64,000 bases of DNA, from contig NZ_PWAA01000033.1 in assembly GCF_003031585.1 (NCBI RefSeq), positions 124,001 through 188,000 of the forward strand, in the 5' to 3' direction. The position numbers and the translations under genes are program-made. The DNA is from Thalassobius sp. I31.1. GTDB taxonomy: Bacteria; Pseudomonadota; Alphaproteobacteria; Rhodobacterales; Rhodobacteraceae. Of the stretch, positions 1-8,971 are shown piece after piece. Every line of letters starts with the position of its first letter. Position 1 is the stretch's first letter. The notes below the pieces were generated by a model. That model searched no databases, had not been told where the DNA came from, and saw nothing but the letters and a program-made list of their open reading frames with translations.

Positions 1-611
1 AGGTGCGGCTGAATGCGGCAGCGCACGTAGATATAGATGATGAACATCGTCGCCATCATCAGGCCGGGAATGATCCCCGCCAGCCAGAGCTGACCCACAG
101 GGGCACGCGCAATCAGCGCATAAAGCACAAGCACCACGGAAGGCGGCACGAGGATACCAAGGGAAGATCCTGCCTGGATCACGCCGGTGACCATGATTTT
201 ATCGTAGTTGCGTTTCAGAAGTTCCGGCAAAGCAATGGTTGCGCCAATCGCCATGCCCGCCACAGACAGGCCATTCATCGCGGAAATCAGCACCATCAGC
301 AGGATTGTCCCGATGGCAAGGCCGCCACTGGTGCCACCCATCCAGACGTGGAACATCTTATACAGGTCGTCGGCAATTTTGCTTTCGGCCAGGACATAGC
401 CCATGAAGATAAACATCGGCAGCGACACCAGTGAATACCACTGCATCAGCTTCATGATCGACGTGAAGGGGATCTCTGATCCGCCGGGCCAACCCAGCGT
501 CAGACCCGCCATAGATCCGACAAAACCGATGGCGCCAAAGACACGCTGACCGGTCAGCATCATCAGCATCATACCGCTGAACATCAGAAGGGCGATGAGT
601 TCGTAAGACAT
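1..611 (-). CDS. dctM: TRAP transporter large permease, DctM type (3' end cut by window)
   Basis: Membrane permease of a tripartite ATP-independent periplasmic transporter, which imports a solute delivered by a periplasmic binding protein using a sodium or proton gradient. The first 203 codons lie in the window; the rest runs off the left edge. The translation is almost wholly hydrophobic and carries the family signature GSSLGILVPPSVV at about residues 150-162. The start ATG (611-609) shares one base with the dctQ stop (TGATG), so the two are translationally coupled. The binding protein gene is not in the window and the substrate cannot be read from the permease. Confidence 0.93.
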   Translation of the reverse strand, partial: MSYELIALLMFSGMMLMMLTGQRVFGAIGFVGSMAGLTLGWPGGSEIPFTSIMKLMQWYSLVSLPMFIFMGYVLAESKIADDLYKMFHVWMGGTSGGLAIGTILLMVLISAMNGLSVAGMAIGATIALPELLKRNYDKIMVTGVIQAGSSLGILVPPSVVLVLYALIARAPVGQLWLAGIIPGLMMATMFIIYIYVRCRIQPH

Positions 612-1225
612 CAGATTTCTTCCCCGCGGATGCGCAAGAGGTCTTTCAGGAATTCGGATGAGGCCTGGAGCAGCATCAGGATCACGCCCAGCGCAATCGT
701 CAGTTTGATCGGCCAAAGCGGCAGCTTCCAGGTGCGGGTGGCTTCAAACCGGCCAAGATGTTCTGCCGCTGCGTCAAAGCCACCGGTAAAAAAGCTGCCG
801 ATCAGCATGCCGAAGAACTCCCAGGCGCCCAGCTTGTAATGCGCCCCCAGCGCATAAGCGAGGCTGGATGCGGCACCGTTCAGAACCACGCCAAGATAGA
901 ACGCGAGGAACAGAATCGTAATCGCATCCATCCAGGCTTTCTGCTTTGGCGACCAGCCGCCATAAAACAGATCCATCCGCACATTTGCGCCCAGCTGCAT
1001 GGAATAAGGCCCGCCGACGATGAAGTACGCCACCAGCAGGAATTTCGCGATCTCGATGGTCCAGCCGGCAGGGATGAAGCCTTCGAAACTGTAAGACATG
1101 GCGCGCATGAAGATCGACCACAGAAGCACACCAATCAGCACGAACAGCAGATACATGGCGACACGGCCGATGCGGTAGTTCATGGCGTCAATTGCACGGA
1201 TATAGGTCAGGACGACACGTTTCAT
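611..1225 (-). CDS. dctQ: TRAP transporter small permease, DctQ type
   Basis: Small integral membrane subunit of the TRAP transporter, 204 residues, paired with the large permease that follows. Four hydrophobic segments are visible (about residues 18-38, 61-82, 102-122 and 176-194), the usual DctQ topology, and the length is slightly above the common 160-190. The start overlaps the stop of the upstream amidohydrolase gene by four bases (ATGA), which puts all three genes in one operon. Substrate unknown; the enzyme at the operon head hints at an N-formyl or N-acyl amino acid, which is inference only. Confidence 0.88.
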   Translation of the reverse strand: MKRVVLTYIRAIDAMNYRIGRVAMYLLFVLIGVLLWSIFMRAMSYSFEGFIPAGWTIEIAKFLLVAYFIVGGPYSMQLGANVRMDLFYGGWSPKQKAWMDAITILFLAFYLGVVLNGAASSLAYALGAHYKLGAWEFFGMLIGSFFTGGFDAAAEHLGRFEATRTWKLPLWPIKLTIALGVILMLLQASSEFLKDLLRIRGEEI

Positions 1226-1986
1226 TTTGCCACCTCCGGGAAGATGTCCACCAGGGCAGGGCGCAGCATGGAAATCAGCTCATCCGCCAGTTTCACGCAA
1301 TCCGCCTCTGCCCCCAGAAGGTCATTGCGCACTTCGATCATGACATTGGGCAAGCCGCGTTCAAGACCGTAGATTTTCAGAGAATGGGTCACACCATCAT
1401 CCGGCCCATAGGGCATATTGCGATCTGTCCGGCGCGGCGCGGGTTGCGCCAGCATAGCATCGGCAAGCCGTGTATCTGCGTCATGCAGAATGCCGATCTC
1501 AGTCGGGCGGTCTTCGCCATAATAGACCGGTGTAAAACTGTGAATGGTGACAATCGCCGTCGCCTGCCCCCGGTCAGCACGGGCATCCAGAAGATCGCCC
1601 ACCGCCCTGCGGAAAGGATCATAGATCAGCTGCGTGCGTGCATGGCGATCTGCCTGGCTCAGATCGCCATTCCCCGGTACGTCGATGACTTCGGACATTG
1701 CGGGCATCGCGCCGGGTGCTTCGGGCGGGCGGTTCAGATCATAGACCAGGCGCGAGATTTCCGCATTCACCAGCGGTGCATCAAGCGCACGGGAAATATG
1801 TTGCGCCATCACCAGTGCGCCCGGATCCCAGACAGCATGGGCCTGTCGGTTTTGCGTCGACAGACCCAGCCCATCCAGGACCTCCGGAATACGGGAAGAC
1901 GCATGCTCACAGATCACCACGACATTGCCCGCGCCGTCTTCATTTGAGACGCGCACAACCTCTCCGATTGTGTGTTCATTCAGCAC
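1222..1986 (-). CDS. N-formylglutamate amidohydrolase family enzyme
   Basis: Metal-dependent amidohydrolase of the family that deformylates N-formylglutamate at the end of histidine breakdown; here the true substrate is open. 254 residues. Visible family blocks are ICEHASSRIPE near residue 25, DLNRPPEAPGAM near residue 83 and VTIHSFTPVYYG near residue 145; the His and Glu residues of the first and third blocks are the expected metal and catalytic positions. The start is a GTG at 1986, preceded on the minus strand by the strong ribosome site GGGAGGGGAG. It heads the operon with dctQ and dctM, so substrate import and cleavage may be linked. No other histidine-degradation genes are nearby. Confidence 0.85.
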   Translation of the reverse strand: MLNEHTIGEVVRVSNEDGAGNVVVICEHASSRIPEVLDGLGLSTQNRQAHAVWDPGALVMAQHISRALDAPLVNAEISRLVYDLNRPPEAPGAMPAMSEVIDVPGNGDLSQADRHARTQLIYDPFRRAVGDLLDARADRGQATAIVTIHSFTPVYYGEDRPTEIGILHDADTRLADAMLAQPAPRRTDRNMPYGPDDGVTHSLKIYGLERGLPNVMIEVRNDLLGAEADCVKLADELISMLRPALVDIFPEVAK

Positions 1987-2159
1987 AGCAGGCTCCCCTC
2001 CCGGATGTGGACCAAATCGGCCCCCTCACCATCCTGAAGAGATAATTTCCAGGGATGCGCGTTCTGTCAATATCTTTTCACTGCTTTTGCATTTCCGTGG
2101 CGTAACGGCTAAGTTGCCCTGAAACAGAGCCTGTTTTTGAGGCAGAATATCGGGGTGAC

Positions 2160-3044
2160 ATGTCAGAAGAGACGCAGGAAAACAGCGAAACCGTCCGCGA
2201 GTTGATCCGCCAGCATTACGATACGCTGACGCAAACTGAACGCAAACTTGCGCAGTCTCTGCTGGAAAATTATCCCGCATCTGGCCTGGCCTCGATCACG
2301 ATTGTGGCTGAAAATGCTGGTGTTTCGACCCCAACCGTTGCGCGGATGGTGCAGAAGCTGGGCTTTCGCGGTTTCCCGCAGTTTCACGAGGCTTTGCGAC
2401 GCGAACTTGAAGCACAACTGTCCGGCCCCATTCAGAAACGCGAACTCTGGGCCTCTGAAGCCCCCGAATCGCATCTGCTGAATCGGTTTGCCGATGCGGT
2501 CATGTCCAACATGCGTCAGACCCTGCGCCATGTGGACACTGACGGATTTGAAAAAGCCGTCAGCATGCTGTCACAACGGGATTCGCATCTGTTTGTGGTC
2601 GGCGGGCGGATCACCCGGGCGCTGGCGGAATATGCCTTCACCCATATGCAGGCGATTCGCCCTGGTGTGACCCATATGACAAGTTCCGCGGCGACCTGGC
2701 CGCACTATGTAGTGGATATGAAAGAAGGCGATGTTCTGCTGCTGTTTGACATCCGCCGGTATGAAACCAATCTGGAACGCTTGGCGGAACTGGCGTCATC
2801 GCGCGGCGTGCAGGTCATCCTGATCACGGATCAATGGGGATCTCCGATTTCCAAGATCGCCAGCCCGGTTTTCAGCTGCTGGGGGGAAATTCCATCTGCC
2901 TGGGACAGCAACATCGCAACCATTATGTTTCTTGAAGCATTGATTGCCGGCGTGCAAGCCGAAGACTGGCCACAAACGCGGGAACGTTTTGAACAACTGG
3001 ATGAGATTTTTGACCTGACCAGACTGTATCGCAAATTCAGCTGA
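2160..3044 (+). CDS. RpiR/MurR family transcriptional regulator
   Basis: Predicted DNA-binding regulator of 294 residues. The N-terminal 90 residues are an RpiR-type helix-turn-helix (AENAGVSTPTVARMVQKLGF at about 50-69, then FRGFPQFHEAL), and residues about 125-260 form a SIS sugar-isomerase-like effector domain (LFVVGGRITRALAEY, then VLLLFDIRRYETNLERL). It is divergent from the amidohydrolase-TRAP operon across a 173-base gap and is its likely regulator. SIS domains usually bind phosphosugars, but several RpiR members near TRAP operons respond to other compounds, so the ligand is not assigned. Confidence 0.9.
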   Translation: MSEETQENSETVRELIRQHYDTLTQTERKLAQSLLENYPASGLASITIVAENAGVSTPTVARMVQKLGFRGFPQFHEALRRELEAQLSGPIQKRELWASEAPESHLLNRFADAVMSNMRQTLRHVDTDGFEKAVSMLSQRDSHLFVVGGRITRALAEYAFTHMQAIRPGVTHMTSSAATWPHYVVDMKEGDVLLLFDIRRYETNLERLAELASSRGVQVILITDQWGSPISKIASPVFSCWGEIPSAWDSNIATIMFLEALIAGVQAEDWPQTRERFEQLDEIFDLTRLYRKFS

Positions 3045-3378
3045 GCCATAGCATCTGTAATCCGATGCAAAAAGCAGGGCTTCATGCCAGGGCGCCGATG
3101 ACGGAAAGTTGCGCCCCGGCAAAAGCACCCGTATCAAACAGGCTACCCCAACGGAGATTTTCAGGAACCAATAACCAAACTACCTTGAACGAAACCAAAC
3201 CTGAAATGTCCAAACTCGTTACAATTTGGTTAATGAATAGTTACCGTGTCGCGAGCAAGGCATCCCTACCGCCATTCGTGTTTTGATTGTGACATTTTTT
3301 TGAACATTACCTCACAGCGGAAACAATTCCCCGGTTTAAAATTGATTATCTGAAATTTTTTCCCGACAAATTTAGTCA
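3045..3378. other. AT-rich intergenic region between convergent genes
   Basis: 334 bases between two convergent regulator genes. The stretch from about 3160 to 3370 is clearly richer in A and T than its surroundings. I see no convincing coding frame, no strong stem-loop with a T run and no repeat. One short frame (3065-3286) lacks a ribosome site and has no recognisable product. Confidence 0.5.
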
Positions 3379-4335
3379 CTATTGATTCCGCATTGCACGA
3401 GGTGCCTCACCAAATTCAGCTTTGAACGCACGGGTAAGAGCAGATGGATTCTCATAGCCGCAGCGCAGCGCGATCTCTGCCACAGCCAGATCACTGTCCG
3501 TCACCAGCTTCCGGGCCAGGTTCAGGCGCAGGCGACGATAAACCAACAGGGGCTTTGCGTTCAGCTCTGTCTTCATGTGTCGTTCCAGCGTGCGTTGCGT
3601 ACATCCGACCTGTTTCGCAATTGCAGCAATCGTCAGCGGTTCTTCGATATTTTCCTGCATCAGAAACACCGCCCGATCAACCGTACGGCTGCGCCTGCGC
3701 GGAGAGACTTCGGAAGATCGCGCCGCTTCCTGTGTCATGAATAACTGTGCGACTTCCAGCGCCAGAAGCGGCCCGTGATCACGCCCGATCAGATGCATCA
3801 CAAGATCAAACGCCGCCATCGCGCCGGAACAGGAAATGCGATCTCTGTCGATCACAAAACGTTCGCGCAAAGACTCTGTTTCAGGGAAAGTCTCTGCAAA
3901 TTCGGTCAGTTCTTCCCAATGGATCGTCGCCTTATACCCGTCAAGCAGACCCGCCTTTGCAAGCAACCAGCTGCCCGTATCAAGCCCGGCCAGCACCCTG
4001 TATCGCTTCGCGGACTCGCGCAGTTGCCGAAGCAAAGGAACCAGACCCAGCGCCTGATAATCATAGGATGGCATCAGGCAAAGCATATCCCCGCGCCCAT
4101 CACGCAGGGTTGCGTAAGGTTCGACGAACAGGCCGGACGAACTGCGCACGGTTGCTCCATCGACGGTCAGAAACCGCCATTGATAAAGCTCGCGGCGCGA
4201 CAGTGTATTCGCCGCCCGCAGGGGTTCAATCGTGTTGGCGAGGCAGTGATTTGAAAACCCCGGAAACAACAGAACATCCACCTTCTGCGGTACGTCTGTC
4301 CCTGGGGTGATCTCTGCGTTTGTCCGTTTCTGCAT
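3379..4335 (-). CDS. GlxA family AraC-type transcriptional regulator
   Basis: 318-residue regulator with a DJ-1/PfpI amidotransferase-like N-terminal domain (VDVLLFPGFSNHCLANTIEPL at about 19-39; GLDTGSWLLAKAGLLDG near 117) and a C-terminal AraC double helix-turn-helix (about 222-315; IAKQVGCTQRTLERHMK, then ALRCGYENPSALTRAFKAEFG). Relatives with this layout (GbdR, CdhR, SouR) control betaine and carnitine breakdown in pseudomonads. It is transcribed away from the acyl-CoA catabolic operon that begins 77 bases to its right, so it is the probable activator of that operon. The effector is inferred, not shown. Confidence 0.9.
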   Translation of the reverse strand: MQKRTNAEITPGTDVPQKVDVLLFPGFSNHCLANTIEPLRAANTLSRRELYQWRFLTVDGATVRSSSGLFVEPYATLRDGRGDMLCLMPSYDYQALGLVPLLRQLRESAKRYRVLAGLDTGSWLLAKAGLLDGYKATIHWEELTEFAETFPETESLRERFVIDRDRISCSGAMAAFDLVMHLIGRDHGPLLALEVAQLFMTQEAARSSEVSPRRRSRTVDRAVFLMQENIEEPLTIAAIAKQVGCTQRTLERHMKTELNAKPLLVYRRLRLNLARKLVTDSDLAVAEIALRCGYENPSALTRAFKAEFGEAPRAMRNQ

Positions 4336-4411
4336 AAAGAATGCCTAACCCTGCACGATAGACAATAGCAAGCCGGGAAATCATCAGAAGAACAGAAGAA
4401 GGAATCCCAGC

Positions 4412-5572
4412 ATGCAGTTTGGCCTGAGTGATGAACAGGAGATGATCGTCTCCACCGTCCGCAGCTTTGTGGAAAATGAGATCTACCCCCATGAGGCCGA
4501 GGTCGAGCGCACCGGTCACGTGCCCCATGAACTGGGTCAGGAGATCAAACAAAAATGTCTCGACCTTGGGTTTTATGCCTGCAACTTCCCGGAAGAAGTC
4601 GGCGGTGCGGGCCTGTCGCATGTGGATTTCACCCTGGTGGAACGCGAACTGGGCCGGGGTTCCATGGCGCTGACCCATTTCTTTGGTCGCCCGCAAAACA
4701 TCCTGATGGCCTGCAATGAGGAACAACGCGAACGCTATCTGCTGCCTGCCGTACGTGGTGAACGCATGGATGCGCTTGCGATGACCGAACCGGACGCTGG
4801 ATCTGACGTGCGCGGTATGAAATGCCAGGCGGTGCGCGATGGCAGTGATTGGGTGATCAACGGGTCGAAACATTTCATCTCGGGTGCGGAACATGCGGAC
4901 TTCTTCATCGTCTTCATCGCAACCGGCGTTGAAGAAACCCCGCGCGGTCCGAAAAAGCGGATCACAACTTTCCTTGTGGATCGCGGCACGCGGGGCTTTG
5001 AGGTGCGCGATGGTTATAATTCCGTCAGCCACAAGGGTTACAAAAATTACATCCTGAGTTTTGATGACTGCCGCCTGCCCGATGCCCAGGTCCTGGGCGA
5101 AGTTGATGGTGGTTTCGCGGTGATGAACGAATGGCTTTACGCCACCCGCATCACCGTTGCGGCCTTCAGCGTCGGTCGCGCGCGCCGTTGCTTTGATTAT
5201 GCCCTGAACTATTCCGCCGAACGCAGCCAGTTTGGCCAACCCATTGGCAAATTCCAGGGCATTGGTTTTCAGATCGCCGATATGATCACCGAAATCGACG
5301 CCGCCGACTGGCTGACGCTGGCTTCGGCCTGGCGTCTTGATCAGGGATTGCCTGCGAACCGCGAAATCGCATCAGCCAAACTCTATGCCTCCGAAATGCT
5401 GGCCCGCGTCACCGACACGACATTGCAGATCTTTGGCGGTATGGGGCTGATGGATGACTTCCCGATCGAACGCTTCTGGCGCGATGCTCGTGTGGAACGG
5501 ATCTGGGATGGTACAAGTGAGATCCAACGCCACATCATTTCCCGCGACCTACTGCGGCCTCTGGGGGCATAA
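4412..5572 (+). CDS. acyl-CoA dehydrogenase family protein
   Basis: FAD-dependent acyl-CoA dehydrogenase fold, 386 residues. Typical blocks are present: AMTEPDAGSDVRGMKC (flavin and substrate contact, about 127-142), WVINGSKHFISGA, RSQFGQPIGKFQG and LQIFGGMGLM near the C-terminus. The usual catalytic glutamate in the IYEGTSEIQR motif is aspartate here (D366, in IWDGTSEIQR). Aspartate occurs at this position in some branches of the family, so activity is possible but the chemistry may differ from fatty acyl-CoA oxidation. The gene ends directly against the next start (TAA then ATG). From context it may act on a betainyl-CoA such as gamma-butyrobetainyl-CoA. Confidence 0.92.
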   Translation: MQFGLSDEQEMIVSTVRSFVENEIYPHEAEVERTGHVPHELGQEIKQKCLDLGFYACNFPEEVGGAGLSHVDFTLVERELGRGSMALTHFFGRPQNILMACNEEQRERYLLPAVRGERMDALAMTEPDAGSDVRGMKCQAVRDGSDWVINGSKHFISGAEHADFFIVFIATGVEETPRGPKKRITTFLVDRGTRGFEVRDGYNSVSHKGYKNYILSFDDCRLPDAQVLGEVDGGFAVMNEWLYATRITVAAFSVGRARRCFDYALNYSAERSQFGQPIGKFQGIGFQIADMITEIDAADWLTLASAWRLDQGLPANREIASAKLYASEMLARVTDTTLQIFGGMGLMDDFPIERFWRDARVERIWDGTSEIQRHIISRDLLRPLGA

Positions 5573-7609
5573 ATGGCGGATCTGCATAGACTGCTGCGCC
5601 CGCGTTCTGTTGCCGTGATCGGCGGCGGGGCCTGGTGTGCAAATGTGATCGAACAATGTGCCAGGATAGGTTTCCCGGGTGAGATCTGGCCAGTGCACCC
5701 CAGGAAATCAGAGGTCGGCGGATTGCCGGCCTTTGCCTCTCTCTCTGATCTGCCCACAGCCCCGGATGCCGCCTTTATCGGCGTGAACCGGGACGCAACG
5801 ATTGAAGTTGTACGTGAACTCGCGGCCATGGATGCAGGCGGCGCAGTTTGCTTTGCCTCCGGCTTTTCTGAGGCCCAGGAAGAAATGGCCGACGGGGTAG
5901 AGAAACAGGAAGCCCTGCTAGCGGCAGCGGGCGAAATGAAAATCCTGGGCCCGAATTGCTACGGCATGCTGAACTATCTGGATGGCGCTGCGCTCTGGCC
6001 GGATCAGCATGGAGGGGTGGCGTCTGAAACCGGCGTGGCTCTGATTACGCAATCCTCCAACATCGCGATCAATCTGACCATGCAGGCGCGCGGCCTGCCC
6101 CTGGCCTATGTGGTGACCGCCGGCAATCAGGCCCAGACCGGCCTGTCCGAAATCGGAAAGGCCCTGTTGCAGGACGAACGCGTCACAGCACTTGGCCTGC
6201 ATATCGAAGGCATCGACGATCTGCGCGGCTTTGAAGCCATGGCAGCAGAGGCCGCGCGTCTTGGCAAATCCGTCGTCGCCGTGAAGATCGGAAAATCCGA
6301 TCACGCCCAGTCAGCTGCGATCTCACACACGGCCTCACTTGCGGGCAGCGACGCGGGTGCACGGGCGCTTTTGAAACGGCTGAATATCGGGCAGGTTTCG
6401 TCACTTTCCACCTTGTTAGAGATCTTAAAACTGCTTCACGTCGCGGGGCCATTGACCTCAAATCGCATCGCATCCATGTCCTGTTCGGGTGGCGAAGCGA
6501 GCCTGATGGCGGACACGGCCCATGACACAGGCCTGACCTTCCCACCGCTGAACACCCGCCAGGAAACCGACCTGCGTGCAGCACTTGGCCATAAAGTGGC
6601 GCTTGCCAATCCGCTGGATTACCACACCTATATCTGGGGGGATCGTGCAGCCTTGACGAAGTGCTTCACTGCGATGATGGACCCGGATCTGGCGATGGGG
6701 GTGATCGTTGTCGACTTCCCCCGTGCGGATCGTTGTTCTGCGGCGGAATGGGAAGATGTGATTGTCGCGGCCTCTGAGGCACAGAAGGCAAGTGACCGCC
6801 CGGTGGCGCTTTTGTCATCCCTGCCGGAAAACATCCCGGAAGATATCTCTGCCCGGCTGATCACTATGGGCGTTGTGCCCTTGGCGGGCATGACAGAGGC
6901 AATTGAGGCCATGGATGTGGCGGCACGGATTGGCACACATAAATCCGAAAAACAGAGTCTATTCTTACCGAAATCGCCTGAAACAGTGTCTGTTACGCTG
7001 TCTGAGGCCGAAGGAAAATCGCTGCTTGCCGGACATGGATTACGTATCCCCGGAGCCGCGCGTGCGGCCAGCCCGGAAGCGGCGGCGACAGCAGCAGAAC
7101 GCATCGGCTACCCGGTGGTTCTGAAAGGTGAAGGCATTGCGCATAAATCCGATGCAGGCGCCGTTGCCCTGAACCTGACGGATGCGCAATCAGTGTCTAA
7201 TGCGGCCAAAAACATGCCTTGCGACCGCTTTCTGGTGGAAGAGATGATCACCGGAACCGTCGCAGAACTGCTGGTTGGCGTTGTCCGTGATCCGGCCCAT
7301 GGCATGGTCCTGACACTTGCAGCTGGCGGTGTGCTGACAGAGATGTTGCAGGACAGTACATCACTGCTGGTGCCTGCATCGCGTGATGACGTGCTGGAGG
7401 CGCTGAACAGCCTGAAAATCGCGAAACTGCTGAATGGTTATCGCGGCCAGCCTGCGGCCAACAAAGACGCAATTGCAGATGCTGTCATGGCGGTGCAGGC
7501 TGCTGTCATGGCCGAGGCCCCAGAAGAAATCGAAATCAACCCGCTGATGTGTGGCCCGGACGTGGCAATCGCAGCAGACGCCCTGATCCGCACCGGAGGA
7601 AAATCATGA
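5573..7609 (+). CDS. acyl-CoA synthetase, NDP-forming (acetate-CoA ligase family)
   Basis: 678-residue fused alpha-beta acyl-CoA synthetase that makes an acyl-CoA from an acid, CoA and ATP through a phosphohistidine. Order of domains: CoA-binding Rossmann domain (1-130, starting LLRPRSVAVIGGG), succinyl-CoA-synthetase-like flavodoxin domains (about 140-450) with the phosphohistidine block ISHTASLAGSD near residue 250, and an ATP-grasp domain (about 475-675; VVLKGEGIAHKSDAGAV, then EIEINPLM). It abuts the dehydrogenase gene and overlaps the hydratase gene by four bases, so the three make one pathway unit. It would supply the CoA ester used by its two partners; the acid itself is not identified. 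Confidence 0.9.
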   Translation: MADLHRLLRPRSVAVIGGGAWCANVIEQCARIGFPGEIWPVHPRKSEVGGLPAFASLSDLPTAPDAAFIGVNRDATIEVVRELAAMDAGGAVCFASGFSEAQEEMADGVEKQEALLAAAGEMKILGPNCYGMLNYLDGAALWPDQHGGVASETGVALITQSSNIAINLTMQARGLPLAYVVTAGNQAQTGLSEIGKALLQDERVTALGLHIEGIDDLRGFEAMAAEAARLGKSVVAVKIGKSDHAQSAAISHTASLAGSDAGARALLKRLNIGQVSSLSTLLEILKLLHVAGPLTSNRIASMSCSGGEASLMADTAHDTGLTFPPLNTRQETDLRAALGHKVALANPLDYHTYIWGDRAALTKCFTAMMDPDLAMGVIVVDFPRADRCSAAEWEDVIVAASEAQKASDRPVALLSSLPENIPEDISARLITMGVVPLAGMTEAIEAMDVAARIGTHKSEKQSLFLPKSPETVSVTLSEAEGKSLLAGHGLRIPGAARAASPEAAATAAERIGYPVVLKGEGIAHKSDAGAVALNLTDAQSVSNAAKNMPCDRFLVEEMITGTVAELLVGVVRDPAHGMVLTLAAGGVLTEMLQDSTSLLVPASRDDVLEALNSLKIAKLLNGYRGQPAANKDAIADAVMAVQAAVMAEAPEEIEINPLMCGPDVAIAADALIRTGGKS

Positions 7610-8391
7610 CTGACAACCCGATTAAAACAGAACGCCGAGGCCATGTATTTGAGGTGACGCTTGATCGCCCCAAGGCCAACGCCATTGATCTGGCGACCAG
7701 CCGTATCATGGGCGAAGTTTTCACCGAATTTCGTGATGACCTGGAACTGCGCGTCGCGATCATCACGGGGGCTGGCGAAAAATTCTTCTGCCCTGGCTGG
7801 GATCTGAAAGCGGCTGCGGATGGCGACGAGGTTGACGGAGATTACGGCAAGGGCGGCTTTGGCGGGCTGCAGGAATTGCGAGGATTGAACAAGCCTGTGA
7901 TCGCTGCGGTGAACGGAATTTGCTGTGGCGGCGGCCTGGAACTGGCGCTGTCTGCCGACATTATCCTGGCGGCGGATCACGCCAGTTTCGCCCTGCCCGA
8001 AATCAATTCCGGCACCGTGGCCGATGCCGCATCGATCAAACTGCCCAAACGCATCCCCTATCACATCGCGATGGAAATGCTGTTCACCGGACGCTGGATT
8101 GATGCAGAGGAAGCCGCACGCTGGGGCATGATCAACCAGATCCATTCCGGCGCTGATCTGATGGTAAAAGCGCGTGAAATGGCGGATCTTCTGGCCTCTG
8201 GCCCGCCGCTGGTTTACGCGGCGATCAAGGAAGTGGTACGCGAAGCGGAAGATATGAAGTTCCAGGACGCGATGAACAAGATCACCAAAAGCCAGTTTGA
8301 AACGGTTGAAACCCTGTACCGCTCTGAAGATCAGCTGGAAGGTGCAAAGGCTTTCGCTGAAAAGCGTGATCCGGTCTGGAAAGGCAAGTAA
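7606..8391 (+). CDS. CaiD-like enoyl-CoA hydratase (carnitinyl-CoA dehydratase type)
   Basis: Crotonase-fold protein of 261 residues, the length of E. coli CaiD. From memory of that protein it shares long blocks: TLDRPKANAID, ITGAGEKFF.GWDLKAAA, the glycine loop GGGLELAL and the C-terminal tail FAEKRDPVWKGK. Both acidic residues used by CaiD, E112 and E132 here, are kept. Family role: reversible hydration of crotonobetainyl-CoA to carnitinyl-CoA. I took the ATG at 7606 because GGAGGA lies five bases upstream and it overlaps the previous stop as ATGA. Together with the ligase, the dehydrogenase and a GlxA regulator this points to carnitine or related betaine catabolism; substrate proof is lacking. 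Confidence 0.88.
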   Translation: MTDNPIKTERRGHVFEVTLDRPKANAIDLATSRIMGEVFTEFRDDLELRVAIITGAGEKFFCPGWDLKAAADGDEVDGDYGKGGFGGLQELRGLNKPVIAAVNGICCGGGLELALSADIILAADHASFALPEINSGTVADAASIKLPKRIPYHIAMEMLFTGRWIDAEEAARWGMINQIHSGADLMVKAREMADLLASGPPLVYAAIKEVVREAEDMKFQDAMNKITKSQFETVETLYRSEDQLEGAKAFAEKRDPVWKGK

Positions 8392-8430
8392 GATACATTC
8401 CGGCGGGTGCTGTGCGCGCCCGCCGGGTCT

Positions 8431-8850
8431 TCATGTAAACCGGCGCAACCGGACAGAACAATTGGTTTCCGCCACATCCGGGAACATGCGGATTTTGGCC
8501 AGGGTGTCATCAAGCGCGCTGAGCGATCCAACGACAATCTCTGCCGCAAGGTCATAGGTGCCGTTCAGCGCACAGATATCCCGCAGCCCCGGTATCTTTT
8601 TCAGCTTTGCGACCACAGGCCAGCTGTCCCCGGGCTTCAGACGGATCAGCAAAAGCGCCGGGATCAATCCACTGTCTTCATTTTCACCCAGCTCCACCGT
8701 GAAGCGCCGGATCACCCCGCGATCGCGCAGCCGGTCGATCCGGGTCGACACCGTGGCACGGGACACCGACAGCATTCGGGCGATGTCACTGGTCGCCATG
8801 CGGGCATCTTCGCTGAGCAGTTCGATAATCTTGTGGTCGATTTCATCCAT
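8431..8850 (-). CDS. Lrp/AsnC family transcriptional regulator
   Basis: 139-residue feast/famine regulator. The N-terminal helix-turn-helix runs from MDEIDHKIIELL through DIARMLSVSRATVSTRIDRL; the C-terminal half is the RAM ligand-binding domain (LLIRLKPGDSW, ICALNGTYDLAAEIVV). Upstream in-frame codons exist back to 8982, but homologs begin with the D.iD..ii.lL segment, so I place the start at 8850. It is divergent from the nitrilase-superfamily gene, with a 22-base dyad in the gap, and is the likely regulator of that gene. Confidence 0.9.
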   Translation of the reverse strand: MDEIDHKIIELLSEDARMATSDIARMLSVSRATVSTRIDRLRDRGVIRRFTVELGENEDSGLIPALLLIRLKPGDSWPVVAKLKKIPGLRDICALNGTYDLAAEIVVGSLSALDDTLAKIRMFPDVAETNCSVRLRRFT

Positions 8851-8857
8851 AGCAGAA

Positions 8858-8879
8858 ATATCATCTATTCTGACGATAT
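8858..8879. promoter_or_regulatory. candidate operator dyad between lrp-type and nitrilase genes
   Basis: Inverted repeat ATATCATC-tattct-GACGATAT with 7 of 8 arm positions matching, directly upstream of the lrp-type start codon and in the divergent promoter gap. A site of this size and A/T content fits autoregulation by an Lrp/AsnC protein, but the match to the general Lrp consensus is loose. Confidence 0.4.
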
Positions 8880-8971
8880 GCGTAAGCATCTGACATATTG
8901 CGATGCATTTCCTGATGATCCGCGAAACCCACCCCCCTATTCTACCCTCAACAAAATTGAGGAGAACCAAG

